A stretch of 64,000 bases of DNA, taken from the NCBI GenBank assembly GCA_026120185.1, contig JANUWF010001819.1, forward strand, positions 2,170,001-2,234,000, in the 5' to 3' direction. Source of the DNA: Voacanga thouarsii (Eukaryota; Streptophyta; Magnoliopsida; Gentianales; Apocynaceae). The notes beneath the pieces were generated by a model. It was not told where the DNA came from, did no database searches, and saw nothing but the letters and a program-made list of their open reading frames with translations. Made by a program: the position numbers and the translations under genes. Position 1 is the stretch's first letter, and each line of letters starts with the position of its first letter. Below, piece after piece: positions 11,486-23,054 of this stretch.

Positions 11486-13308
11486 TGAAAAATAAAAAAT
11501 AAAAGAAATCTCAATTTGTGAAAAAACAAAAATAATTTGTGCCTTTATCCTTATATTAAATCCGATAATAGTTAACTCTATTACTATTATCTTTACTATA
11601 ATTAATTTGGCTCTTAGAAAATTGACATAGCTTCTTGAGAAAATTAACAATTCTTTAAGCTAAGTGTATTAACCACCACAAATTAATTTCCTTTCTAGGT
11701 AATGATCTAGAAGATAACTTCATCGTGGGATGACCGTTTTTTCTTATTTTATATGGACATTCCTCGCACTATAACCTCCAATGTGGGTTGGCCGATTATA
11801 GCACGTGTCTTGGGTTATTAATTACATCTATCCATTAGTTTTAGATTCTTGTGGTATCCCCATCCTATACGAGTTCACTCTCAGGGTGACACAAGGGGAC
11901 CCACGATCTCTAATGAGGATCATGATAGAAGCCGTGGAGCCGTTGGAACACCTCTCCCACTTAATATTTTAAAATAAGGGGTTTCTTGAAAAATATCTTT
12001 TGAAAATTTCAATTAAGTTTTCTTTTAACTCAAAAATAAAATATCTAAACCCATAAAAATTTCTATGTCAAGGTTTATATCATTTGAGAATTTTTTCATG
12101 GATTAATTTTATTTAAGTTAACAAACTTAATAATTTCAAAATTTTCCAATAAAACTTTCCAGAGATATTGATCTCAAGTTTAATTTGACAAAAATAATTT
12201 TCTTGTTAAAAATAAATCAAAATAGTTTTCTATTTTAACTCACAAAAATATCTGAATCCAAAATATTTTATATGTCAAGGATAAAATTCTTTGAAAAAAT
12301 AACCAAAAATTAATTTTTGTTCGAATTAAAACTAACCAGTGAATTTAAGAAAAATATTTTTCTTTGAAAAAAATTCCCAAAGACTTTGGTCTTTGAGAAA
12401 ACGCGCACATAGGGTACAAAAAGAAATAAGCATGCTAAAAAACTGTAAACGTTTTCATGCTTTTCTATTCTTTTAACCTAAGTGTTCAAATAATATAATT
12501 AAACGCATTAATTAATTAATGGTCTTGTTTAATCCTAAATTTCCTTTACTATTATTTTTCATGCAAAATATTTAAAGAATATTAACTATTGCAATAAAAA
12601 TAACTTCGCTTGGTATGAGACCAAAAGTCAAATTTTCTTTTTCATTGGTCTACTGCACCCGTCACACTGGATCATGGCCCATGAGAAAAACCCATGGACC
12701 GCGATTCGGGCGGGTGCCCCCGACCCGGCACGCGAAGCTGCCCCGTGACCCACGAAGCCCGATCAAAATCAAGACTTAAATTGCAAATTGCAAATTGCAA
12801 TTTGAGATTGGTTCCTCGCGGAAGCCTGTCTTCTGCAAGGAAAGATTCTTCGCGTGCCGTGAGGAAGCCAGCGCTTCCGCAAGGAAAGTTTCTTCGCGCA
12901 TGCCATGTAGCTGGGCCTTCCTCGGTCCCAGCTGCAGCTCCAAGCCGCGACTCACTAAGACGGCTCGGCTCCTCTCACTTAAAGCAGGTGGCTCGGCTTG
13001 GCTCCTTGAGCCAATGAACAGTGTCATCTTCTCCAACTTTTTCTGCAATTTTTCTTCTACTATTTTGCATTTTCTTTCGTCCAGACAACATAAAAAAGCA
13101 CTTAGCAAGTGCCTATGCCTTTAAAAACACTGGGCTTACATAATATCTATAAAACAATCAAAATATAGTGTTCCTATACTTCTACTCGCGAAGCTTACAA
13201 AGAAGACTATTCCAAACTAGAAACGCGAAGGTTTACAGAAAACATCAGAAACAAATATTTTTTTTGTTTTAGTTAAGCCTAGCATACTTCCTATATTTGC
13301 CAATCCTA
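11486..13308 (-). other. Copia A 5' leader with GC-rich island
   Basis: About 1.8 kb lies between the primer-binding site and gag. 11,650-12,640 is AT-rich and alignable with the copia B leader. 12,650-13,010 is strikingly GC-rich and contains repeated AATTGCAA words and GCTCGGCT repeats. Reading frames on both strands overlap in the GC-rich part; none resembles a protein, so I treat it as untranslated leader. Confidence 0.7.
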
Positions 13309-13320
13309 GCTCTAATACCA
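13309..13320 (-). other. Copia A primer-binding site
   Basis: On the minus strand TGGTATTAGAGC follows the LTR end by two bases. It differs by one base from the tRNA-Met complement. Confidence 0.88.
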
Positions 13321-13322
13321 CT

Positions 13323-15087
13323 TGAAGGTAATGTACGGCAAAAAAACAAACACTGAAGCATGCATAATATCAAAATAGAGGCAGTGGAAAGTTTAAGAAT
13401 TATAATACCTCTGCGTTTAAATGATCTTCTTGGCAGTAAAGAAGATATCTGGACCTCTTCAAGTTGAATGCTTGAAGCCACTGGTTCTCCCAATGAAAAC
13501 TTTGGTTGCACTCTTGCAAGCCGTTTGCTTCCTCTCATTCATGCGAAACTTTTGAATTTCTAAAATATGGCCACTGCCTTAACCACCACCGGTGAAAGCA
13601 AGATCGGATAGAAAAAATGGCCTTGGTTTTTTCATATACCCAAAGAGAGAGAACCCGAGAGAGTAAAAAAAAAACTTTTTCTTTTCGTTATCATTTCACA
13701 CCAAACAATGTAGGATCCATACCTTGCTATTTTTTTTTTACTCTTGGTCTCATCCATTGGGTCAGATAAAATTATTTACTCTTATGGTTGAACACCCATA
13801 AATAATAAGCCTCAATTATTTATTTTTAAGTTTCATAAAATAGCCCAATAAATAATTAACAAGCTTAAATAGACCAATATAAAATATTAGGCCTTTTATC
13901 TAGTTTATACCTAGGTTAATTTTTTAATTATTCAATCTGGGCTTTGGGTCCTGAATAATTAATTAACCAATTAAATTAGATAAAATATATTCTCTCTCTT
14001 AGGCCTTTTATTTTATTCTAGTCCAATAATAAGTTAGACTGCTTAAATAAAATAAAACTCATAATTATCAAGACCAATTTTTTAACCCAAATCTGTCAGG
14101 ACTTAAGGGCTATTCTGGGAATCAAAAGACACATCGCTTTGGCTACTAAACTGACCAAAATACCTCTACTATATAAATAGCTATATTTTATATTTTAAAT
14201 AATTTATAATATCACCATAAGAAAATATTAACTCCAAAGATAATGCTGTGTTACCAAAGTTTCCGACCTACAAGTGTAATAACTAAAATACCCTCTACGC
14301 ATCGCCGTACATTTAGAGAGGAAGAGTATACTAACACCTCTCTAAAAGATATCTACCATCCTTAAACCTCTAGTCCAATGATCCATGACTCTTGGAATGT
14401 TTCTGCTTTCCAAGGGAGTTACTCTAAAGCAAACGTCCAAGTCATGTTCCCCAGGGTTCTGGATATTTAGATTATTCAAACAGTCACAAGGGGCGATATA
14501 GTGCAGAAGATATCTTGTACAAATTTGTCTTCACTAACTAGTCATATATACCCAAAATACAAGTATATCGGCTCTATGAAAGAATCTCAATTACAGCATA
14601 TCAAAGTACATGCTTCCAGCTTCGTTAGACCACTAACTCATACTCAAGTGATAGAGTATTAGTCCACGCTGTAGCAGTGATAGTCTGGGCTTCTTCTAAA
14701 TAGCACTTTTAGAAATCACTATTATAGGTCCTGATTTACGTATTTGAAATACGCTAATGCTATGAAGTGAGTGGATTACCTACTGCCTAAAGGTAAGACA
14801 TTCCCTATTTGGAATTCATAACACAATAACCTAAATATGATGAGATTTCCATTCTCAACAATCGGTTAAGAACAAACATTTATGTGTTAAGTAACTCGTG
14901 GTCCATACCTTACTGTGAAAAACCACCATTCATACGGACCACTTACTTAAACACAATGGGTCTTTTCCAAACGAAATCGTGCACAAAAGTAATGTAAAAT
15001 ACACAAATAATTTTGAGAATAAATTATTTTATTAATAAATTAGATAATTACATTTGAAATCTAGTCTAGAGGGCATACATTCTAACA
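13323..15087 (-). repeat. Copia A LTR (5' LTR of the minus-strand element)
   Basis: Begins TGAAGGTAATGTACGG and ends CATTCTAACA on the + strand. It is followed by the second GGGAG target copy. Partner of 5,803-7,566. Confidence 0.92.
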
Positions 15088-15278
15088 GGGAGATGTGCAA
15101 CAATATGGTCTTATCCTAGTTGCTCAATGTTGTTTCTCCAGCAATTGCATAAAGTGTAAATTGGCTTAATACTACCTATGAAGTTTGGGATGATCTATGC
15201 CAGAGATTTGCCTAGGGAGAAGCCTATCGAATTTTAGATATTCAAGAAGATATATTCAACTTGTAGTAAGGAACTTCC
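15088..15278 (+). pseudogene. copia-0 gag, part 2
   Basis: The 191-bp strip of copia-0 between insertions A and B. Translation on the + strand gives gag-like text, with CSMLFLQQLH in one frame and EVWDDL near 15,183-15,200. It starts with one target duplication (GGGAG) and ends with another (CTTCC), which fixes both insertion points. Confidence 0.8.
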
Positions 15279-17306
15279 TGACGGATAGAAAACAGGGGAG
15301 CATGCACCAACGGAAAAAAAAAATAGAGAAAAAAAAAACCTGCAAGCCTTAAAGGCCACACGGAAGCGTAAAGATCATACCTTTGCGCGCTTTAAACCTA
15401 CTAGGTTGAGTAGGAGTGGATTGAACGACAAGAATCGCTTCGCCTTGCCCACTTGAAGAAGCTTCCGGTTGAAAACCCGCTAGTCTCCTACTTCGCCTTG
15501 TTTGCATGAACGCCAAGCCTTTCAGCTCTCAGAATATGCCACAATCCAACCTCTAGTCGGTGAACATAACGGTGAAGAGGAACGGTTTCAAATCTCCTTG
15601 GTTCTCTTGCTATTGGTTAGCAAAGCTCCAAGGAGAAACCAGAGGAGAAGGAGTCGTGAGTTTGAGAGAGAGAGAGCTGCGTGAGCCTCAGTTGTGTTAG
15701 GGAGATTAGGGTTTTTCTTCTACCAGAGACTTATTTATTGGTCAGCCAAAACTATGTCTCTAATTCTCTGATAAACATATCCCTGGGATATCATATTTCA
15801 AACACCCAAATGTTATCCTGAGAATAAGTTTGGTTTAACCCTAAACTCTTCTTAACCGTATCTGGAAAAAACCTTACAATCCAAGCTATTGGGCCGAAAT
15901 AATATTTATTATTTTCTTGGACCCAAAAGGCCCAAAATAATAAACATTAATTATTTATTTTCTGGGCTTATATAAATAACCCAATAAATAATTAATGAGC
16001 CCAAATGAACCAAAATAATTAATCTTTAATTATTTATTTCTTCAGCTTATATAAATAACCCAATAAATAATTAAATATTAATTATTTCCCATAATTTAAG
16101 CCCAGGTTAATTTCCTAATTATTCATACTGGACCTAGGCCTTGAATAATTAATTAACCAATTAAACCAGATAATTAATTTCTCTCAACTCCTATTTTTAT
16201 TTTATTTATTTATTTATTTTATTCCAGTCTAATAATAAATTAGACATTCTGAATAAAATAAAATAAAATTTTCTTGAACTGAGACCAATTCCTCAACCCA
16301 AAAATTAGTTAGGACTTACGGGCTATTTCGAGGACCAAAAAGACACATCGCATTGGCTGCTAAAATGATCAAAATACCTCTGCTATATAAATAGTTGTAT
16401 TTTACATTTTAAATATTTCATAATATCACCATAAGGAAATATTGACCCCAAGGACAATGCTGCATTAGCAAAGTCTCCGACCTACAGGTGAAATGACTAA
16501 AATACCCATTTACACATCGACATATATTTAGAGAGGAAGAAATGTACTAGCACCCCTCTAAATGATATCTACCATTCTTAGGCTTCTAGTCCAATGATCC
16601 ACGACTTCCTGGAGTGTTTCCGCTTTCCAAGGGAGCTACCCTAAAGCAAACATCCGAGTCATGTTTCCCAGGGCCCTGGACATTTTAGACCATTCGGACA
16701 ACCACAATGGGCGATATAGTGCAGAAACTATCTTGTACAAGTATGTCTTAACTAACTAGTTACATATACCCAATATACAAGTATATTGGTTCTACTATAG
16801 AACCTCAACTATAGCATATCAAAGCATATGCTTCCAGTTTTGTCATACCACTAACTCATACTCAAGTCGTAGAGTACTAATCCACACTGTAACGGTAGTA
16901 GTCTAGGTTTCTATCATATAGTACTTTTAGAAACCACTACTACAGATCCTGTCCTATGTATTCGAAATACGCTTATGTCATGAAGTGAGTGGACTACTCA
17001 CTGGCTAAAGGTAAGCCATTCCCCATTTGGAATTCATAACATAATAACCTAAACATGATGAGATTCCCAATCTCATCAATAGGTTAAGAACAAATGTTTA
17101 TGTGTTAAATAACTCGTGATTCATACCTTACTGTGAAAGACCACCATTCACATAGATTATTTATTTAAACACAATGGGTCTGTTCCAAACGAAAATTGTG
17201 CACAAACAAAAAGTAAGTTCACAAACAATTTCTGAAAATAAATTCTTTTATTAAAATATTCGATTTTACATCAGAAACCTAGTCTAAGAAGGCATGCAAT
17301 CCAACA
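15279..17306 (-). repeat. Copia B LTR (3' LTR of the minus-strand element)
   Basis: Starts TGACGGATAGAAAACAGGGG and ends GCAATCCAACA. The next bases ATCTCCCACTTGC are the polypurine tract on the minus strand. Some segments (for example TCGAGGACC...AGACACATCGCATTGGC) are shared with copia A LTRs. Short frames inside are LTR sequence, not genes. Confidence 0.93.
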
Positions 17307-18018
17307 ATCTCCCACTTGCACTCTAAGACTAGGTAAGTCCATAGGTGCCCGCCCCTATGGTGTCTAAGTGTCTCTTGAAGACTCTCTCAACCAAAGGCTT
17401 GGTGAATGAATTTGCTAGATTGTTTTCTGAGGCAATATGTTCCACCACAACTTCCCGTCTCTAGATGAAATCCTGGATCAGGTGGTACTTCCTCTCAATG
17501 TGTTTCCCCTTCTTGTGGTTCCGAGGTTCCTTAGATTGTGATACTACTACAGTGTTGTCGCAATACATCACAATTGGCCTGTCCATATGTTGTACGACTC
17601 CAAGTTCTCAAAGGAACTTCCGGAGCCAAACTGCTTCCTTGGACGCCTCCGAAGCTGCCACATACTCAGCTTCCATAGTTGAGTCAGCAATACAAGATTG
17701 CTTGATACTTCTCCATGAAATTGCTCCTCCAGACAAAGTGAAGACATATCCACTAGTGGATTTTCTTTCATCCTTATCTGCCTGGAAGTCTGAGTCTGTG
17801 TATCCTGTAGGAACCAAATCATTAGCCCTGTAAACTAGTATATAATCTCTCGTTCCCTTGAGGTACTTGAGAATATGCTTTACAGCTTGCCAATGAACCT
17901 CCCCTTGGTTTGACTGATATCTGCTAACTAAGCTCACGGCAAAGCAGATATCTGGCCTAGCACACAGTATGGCGTACATGAGACTTCCCACAGCCGAAGC
18001 GTAGGGAATCCTACTCAT
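17307..18018 (-). pseudogene. Copia B RNase H domain
   Basis: The frame 17,608-18,018 (136 codons) reads RIPYASAVGSLMYAILCARP, then KHILKYLKGTRDYIL, TDSDFQADKDERKSTSGYVF and DSTMEAEYVAASEA, the end of RT and the RNase H core. The acidic residues of the core (TDSD, EAEY) are present. The last part down to 17,330 needs a frame change. Frames on the + strand here are shadows. Confidence 0.88.
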
Positions 18019-18900
18019 TCTGTCATTTTCTTCTTAAGACTTAGGATAGTCATTTGAAGAAAATGACAACTTATGTTTGCAAGGGATTAGAGCTCCCTTA
18101 CATGAGTCCATGTTGTACTTAGCCAACATCTTGTCAATGTATGTTGCCTGGGATAACCATAACATTCTCTACTTCCTATTTCTAAGAAGCCTAATCCCGA
18201 GAATGTAGCTGGCTTCTCTCAAGTCCTTCATACTGAATTGACTAGACAACCAAACATTTGTAGATGACAATGTCCCTACATCATTTCCAATGAGTAGAAT
18301 GTCATCCATATACAGGACAAGAAAAATTATATTAATGCCTTCAAGTTTCCTGTACACACATGATCCATCTTCATTTTGAATAAAACCATAAGACTTTACA
18401 GTCTCATCAAAATGAATGTTCCATACTCTCGATGCCTGCTTAAGCTCATAAATGGACTTCTTAAGCTTGCAAACCAAATGTTCCTGGCCTTCAGCAATGA
18501 AGCCTTCCGGTTAGTACATATAGATGTCTTCGCTAAGATGGCTAATTAAGAATGCTGTCTTGACATCCATTTGCCAGATCTCGTAGTCATAGTGACATGC
18601 AATGGCAAGAAGGATGCGGATGGATTTAAGCATGGCTACCGTGGAAAAGATTTCATCATAGTCGATTCCCTCTTTCTGAGTATACCCTTTCGCCACAACC
18701 CTAGTTTTGAAGGTTTCCACCTTCCCATCCGCTCCCCTCTTTCTCTTGTACACCCACTTACACCCAATAGGTTTTATCCCGTCAAGTGAAGCTATAAGAT
18801 TCCAAACTTGATTGAGGTACATAGACACAATCTCGGCTTTCATTGCTTCATGCCACAGATTTGTATCGGCATCAGCAATAGCCTCTTCATATCTAGTGGG
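18019..18900 (-). pseudogene. Copia B reverse transcriptase
   Basis: Two minus-strand frames cover the domain. 18,511-18,843 reads GCKWVYKRKRGADGKVETFK, VVAKGYTQKEGIDYDE and QMDVKTAFL, the fingers and first catalytic Asp. 18,169-18,477 reads LKKSIYELKQASRVWN and LVLYMDDILLIGND with the YMDD catalytic motif. A frame break near 18,480-18,510 separates them. Confidence 0.88.
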
Positions 18901-19841
18901 GTCTTGTTCCTGATGGTCGGATACTAGCTCAAAAGCTTCTCCAGTCCATCTATCCAGAACCCTAGCACTCTCCCACTACGACGAGGCTCCATTTGCACAG
19001 GCTCTTGAGGCTGTGCCTCTTCTTGTTCCACAATCGGGTCAGAAGAAGTTGATTCCGTAGATAACTTCTCCTCAAGTTCCAACCTCGTTAAACCTTTAGT
19101 GGAAGTACTTTGATCATCTTTCAAGTATCTAGCATTGGTACTGACTAGTACCTTCTGCTCCTTGGGATGATAAAAGTAACCTCCTTTTGTCCCTTTTGGA
19201 TAGCCAACAAAATAGCATAATTCTGATCTTGGTTCCAACTTGTCTCCCTTGACTAGTACATAAGCTGGACAACCCCATATCCTGAGATGATTCAGACTTG
19301 GCTTACGCCCAGTCCACATCTCATAGAGAGTCTTAGGTACTGACTTGGAAGGTACCAAGTTCAGAATATATGCCGCTGTCTCCAGGGCATATCCCCAAAA
19401 GGACATTGGAAGAGTAGCATGAGACATCATGCTTCGGACCATTTCCATCAATGTTCTGTTCCTTCTCTCAGCTACTCCGTTCTGCTGGGGTGTTCCCGGT
19501 GCAGAGAGCTGGGATACTATCCTATGATGTACCATGTAGTCCTTGAATTCACCTAGGAGGTACTCTCCACCACAATCCGATCGTAAGGTTTTGATTAATT
19601 TACCTGTCCGCCGCTCCACTTTAGCCTTAAACTCCTTGAATTTGTCAAAAGAGTCAGACTTGCGTCTCATCAGGTAAATGTAACCATACCTCGTATAATC
19701 ATCCGTGAAAGTGATGAAGTACTCAAAACTTCCTCCAGCTGATGTAGACAATGGACCACACACATCAGTGTGAACAAGACTCAACACCTCCTTGGCTCTA
19801 TCCGCCTTTGGTGCAAATGACCTTTTTGTCATCTTTCCCAT
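18901..19841 (-). CDS. Copia B integrase core frame
   Basis: A 305-codon open frame (18,924-19,841), the longest intact part of copia B. It reads GKMTKRSF, then [10 protein letters not shown] (first catalytic Asp), [29 protein letters not shown] (second Asp), and [15 protein letters not shown] with the catalytic Glu, followed by [13 protein letters not shown] and the C-terminal RIWGCPAYV block. The visible D,D-35-E pattern makes the core complete. The polyprotein around it is broken, so expression is doubtful. Confidence 0.85.
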
Positions 19842-20480
19842 CAGGCAAGATTTACACTGAAGCTAACTTTCCAATCTTAATGAGCCCAAAGGCCCATCAT
19901 AGATTAGCCTCTGAATCTTGGTTGAGTTAATATGACACAACATTAGATGCCAAAGGTATGAATAATTGATATTGGTCTTTCTCTTCTTAGTTAAAGGTTC
20001 AGACTGAGCGTTATTTGATTGGTTGTTAATAGGGTTTAAAAAAAAACAGATTTCCATACATGTGCCCAGTACATAAAATTTCTCTATCTCTATTGATAGA
20101 AATACCAGAATGGAAAGATACAGAATATCCTTGATTTATAAGTTTTGCAATTGAAATCAAATTCTGACGAAATCCAGGTACATATAAAATGTCTTTTAAA
20201 ACCACTATTTTATTACAATAAAAAATAAGATCCAATTCTCCCACTGCAAGGGCCCAAACTTATGCTCCATTATCCACTCGTAGCCTATATTCGCCATTCT
20301 TGAGTCTTCTAATCTTTCTAAACCCCTGCAAAGAGTTACATATATGATTAGTGGGTCTTGAATCAACAATCCAAGTGGAAGTTGATCCTACCATTGATAT
20401 AGACTCTAGATAAAAAACATTACCTGTGGGGTTTTTCTTGGCTTGAAGATCTAGACACTCCTTTTTCCAGTGTCCCTTCT
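19842..20480 (-). pseudogene. Copia B protease and GAG-pre-integrase region
   Basis: Frames 19,863-20,057 and 20,026-20,244 carry LYVPGFRQNLISIAKLI and the pre-integrase text LWHLMLCHINSTKIQRL, whose histidines and cysteines form the integrase zinc site. Near 20,350-20,400, minus-strand text resembling the DSGAS protease site is hard to follow and appears mutated. Confidence 0.72.
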
Positions 20481-21227
20481 TCCCACATTTGAAGCATTTG
20501 CCCTTTAGTTTGTCCTTGGCTAGGTCTTAGGCTGGGCTGCTGCATTCCCCTTCTTCCTCTTGAACTTTCTGGGTTTAGGCCCAGTTATTGAGGAAGAAGC
20601 CTTAGCAATCATGGCCTTTAACTATAACTTCATGACCTTCTCCGCCATCTGGAACTCTTTCATCAATTTAGTCAAACTCATATTCAATTTGTTCGTGTTA
20701 TAATTCAACTTGAACTGAGTGAAGGAACCCAATAGAGATTCGAGAACCATGTCCACTTGGCTCTCGGGGTCAATGATAGTCCCTAAGATTTTCTCCTCCT
20801 CGAAAGCAGCAATCATCTTTAGCATATACTCTCGAACTGATGCTCCCTCAGCCATCTTAGTGTTTATAATAGTTCGAAGAGCCTCCTGCCTTGCGGGTCG
20901 GCTCTTGTCCACGAACATAGTAGCCAATGATTGACTGATATCATATGCAGAAGCCATGTGCTCGTGTTTTGACTGGAGTACATTAGACATGGAGGCTAAC
21001 ATATAGCAACATGCCATTTCGTCAGCCTTCTTCCACGCCTTCTCAGCCTCTCGCTCTTCGGTGGTAGAACCTTCCCCGATAACAGGGCAGGTCTCATAAA
21101 GGACATACTTATACTCTTCGACTGTGAGTATTATGTCCAGGTTCCTTTTTCAGTCCACATAGTTTGGACCCGTTAACTTATTCTCCCTGAGAATAACAGC
21201 CAATGGACTAAAAGAACCTTCCACCAT
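20481..21227 (-). pseudogene. Copia B gag, one internal stop
   Basis: The ATG at 21,225-21,227 starts MVEGSFSPLAVILREN and KLTGPNYVD. A TGA then replaces the expected Trp codon, after which the UBN2-type body continues (20,622-21,017: ADEMACCYMLAS..., QFKLNYNTNKLNMSL). An intact CCHC knuckle, KCFKCGKKGHWKKEC, lies near 20,470-20,510. Only this stop and later frame changes disable it. Confidence 0.83.
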
Positions 21228-23039
21228 TTCTGAAAATCGAAAAATAAAAGAAAGAATTTAGTTTGTGAAAACAAAATAAAATTTGTGCACTGAAAATAAT
21301 TTGGCTCTTAAGAAAACTGACATAGCTTCTTAGGAAGATTAACAGTTTCCTAAGCTAAGTGTAATAACCACTACAAATTAATTTCCCTTCTAGGTAATGA
21401 TCTAGAGGATAACTCCATCATGGGATGACCGTTTCATCTCATTTCCTATGAACATACCTCGCACTATAACCTCCAACGTGGGCTGGCCGATCATAGTACG
21501 TGCCCCGGGTTACTAATTACATCATTCCATTAGATCTAGATCATTGTGGTATCCACATCCTATACGGGTTTACTCCCAAGGTGACGCGAGGGGACCCACG
21601 ATCTCTAATTAGGACCGTGATGGAAGTCGTGGTACCGTTGGAACCATTCTCCCACTTAGTCTTTTAAAATAAAGGTTTTCTGGAAAAATATCCTTCTGAA
21701 ATTTCCATTAAGTTTTTCCTTAACTCAAAAATAAAATATCTAAGTCCACTAAAATCTCTATATCAAGGTTTAGATCTTTTAAGAGATTTTTCCATGGACT
21801 AGTTTTATTTAAGTTAAAACTTAATGATTTCAAAAATTTTCCAATTAAAACTTTCTAGAGACTTTGGTCTCAAGTTTATTTGACAAAATCATTTTTTTCT
21901 AGTCCAAAACAAAACAAAATGACTCTCCATTTTAATTTACAAAAATATCTAAATCCAATATATTTTCTATGTCAAGGATTAAATCATTTGAGAAAATATT
22001 CAAGGATTAATTTTTGTACAAATTAAAATAACCATTTAATTTTTGAAGAAAAAAAATTTTCTTGTCAAAAATGTTCCCAAAGACTTTGGTCTTTGAGAAA
22101 AGGCACACATAGGTACACAAAAAAATAGCATGCTTGAAAATAGTAAACGTTTTCATGCTTTTATATTTTTAAACCTAAGTGTCTAAATAATAGAATTAAA
22201 CACATTAATTAATTAATTAATTGTCTTGTTTAATCCTAAAATTCCTTACTAATATTTTTATGCAAATATATTCCAAGAATATAAAATATTGCAAAAATAT
22301 TAACTTCGCCTGGTATAGGGCCCAAAATGAAAAAGAAAAAAAAATAATAATATAGCTGGCGGTCCATTGCACCGGATGCATCGGATTCGCGCCCAGCTGA
22401 ACTGCGGCTCACCGCGGCCCTGGTTCACCTGCCGCACCAGATTGCCAGCGTTGCAGCCCATGGATCAGCCCGCAACCCACAACCGCTTCTCCTCTGCTGC
22501 CGACCTGTGTGCGACCCCCGCACTTACCCGCTTCTCGCCCGGTGCCCTGCTAAAGACCCGCGCGCCAATTGCAAATTTGCAATTGCAATCAGCAATTGGC
22601 TCGCAATTCTCCCAGCGGCTCGGCTCAACAGCGACCGGCTCCTCTCACAGTTTCGGTAGCGGCTCGGCGGCGGCTCGGCTAGGCTCAAACGGCTTAGGAA
22701 TAGTGCTTCTTCTTCGTTTTTTCTTCTGTTCCGCTCGAAATTTGCAGAGCCCCTTCTTTTTCATATTTTTCTCATTTCTTTAGCTTCTTTGGACATTTTT
22801 ACTTACAAAAACTCATCCAGAACAAAAATACAACCGCCTATACCCATTTAAATTGGGTTTACACGATCAAAACATTAAAGCCAAAAATTTTTACAGTAAA
22901 TCCTATGATTTACTATGAAGCTTACAAATCCAACTATCCCATACTAAAACAGCGAAGGATCACAGGTATAATCACCAAACAATCATTTTCTCCATTTTTA
23001 TTAACTACCATGCTCCCTAAGTTGATCAAAGAACCATTG
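21228..23039 (-). other. Copia B 5' leader with GC-rich island
   Basis: About 1.8 kb between primer-binding site and gag. Most is AT-rich and parallels the copia A leader. 22,360-22,720 is GC-rich with AATTGCAA-type words and GCTCGGC repeats. An open frame of 138 codons there has no family resemblance and is probably a by-product of base composition. Confidence 0.7.
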
Positions 23040-23051
23040 GCTCTGATACCA
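23040..23051 (-). other. Copia B primer-binding site
   Basis: TGGTATCAGAGC on the minus strand, an exact match to the tRNA-Met-type site, next to the LTR end. Confidence 0.92.
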
Positions 23052-23054
23052 CAT

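Larger units (their letters stand above)
5803..15087 (-). mobile_element. Copia A: large Ty1/copia element, minus strand
   Basis: LTRs of ~1.76 kb bound a ~5.75-kb internal region and the target is duplicated exactly (GGGAG at 5,798-5,802 and 15,088-15,092). Read on the minus strand the order is PBS, long leader, gag, pre-integrase, integrase, RT, RNase H, PPT. Every coding domain is broken by stops and frameshifts. The LTRs differ by roughly one base in ten over their first ~225 bp by eye, so it is older than copia B. Long LTRs and the gag and RT types are shared with B; an Angela/Tork-like lineage is a guess. Confidence 0.92.

Noticed and set aside
12694..13124. Open frames of 107-110 codons on both strands
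   Set aside because: They overlap each other in a GC-rich stretch of the copia A leader, resemble no protein and follow from base composition.
15502..15684. 60-codon frames at 15,502 and 23,276
   Set aside because: The two frames lie at the same place in the two copia B LTR copies; they are LTR sequence.
17465..17833. 122-codon + strand frame, also 7,791-8,105
   Set aside because: Shadows of the minus-strand RNase H frames of copia B and A.
22367..22783. 138-codon frame on the + strand
   Set aside because: Lies in the GC-rich leader of copia B, on the strand opposite to its genes; no family resemblance.
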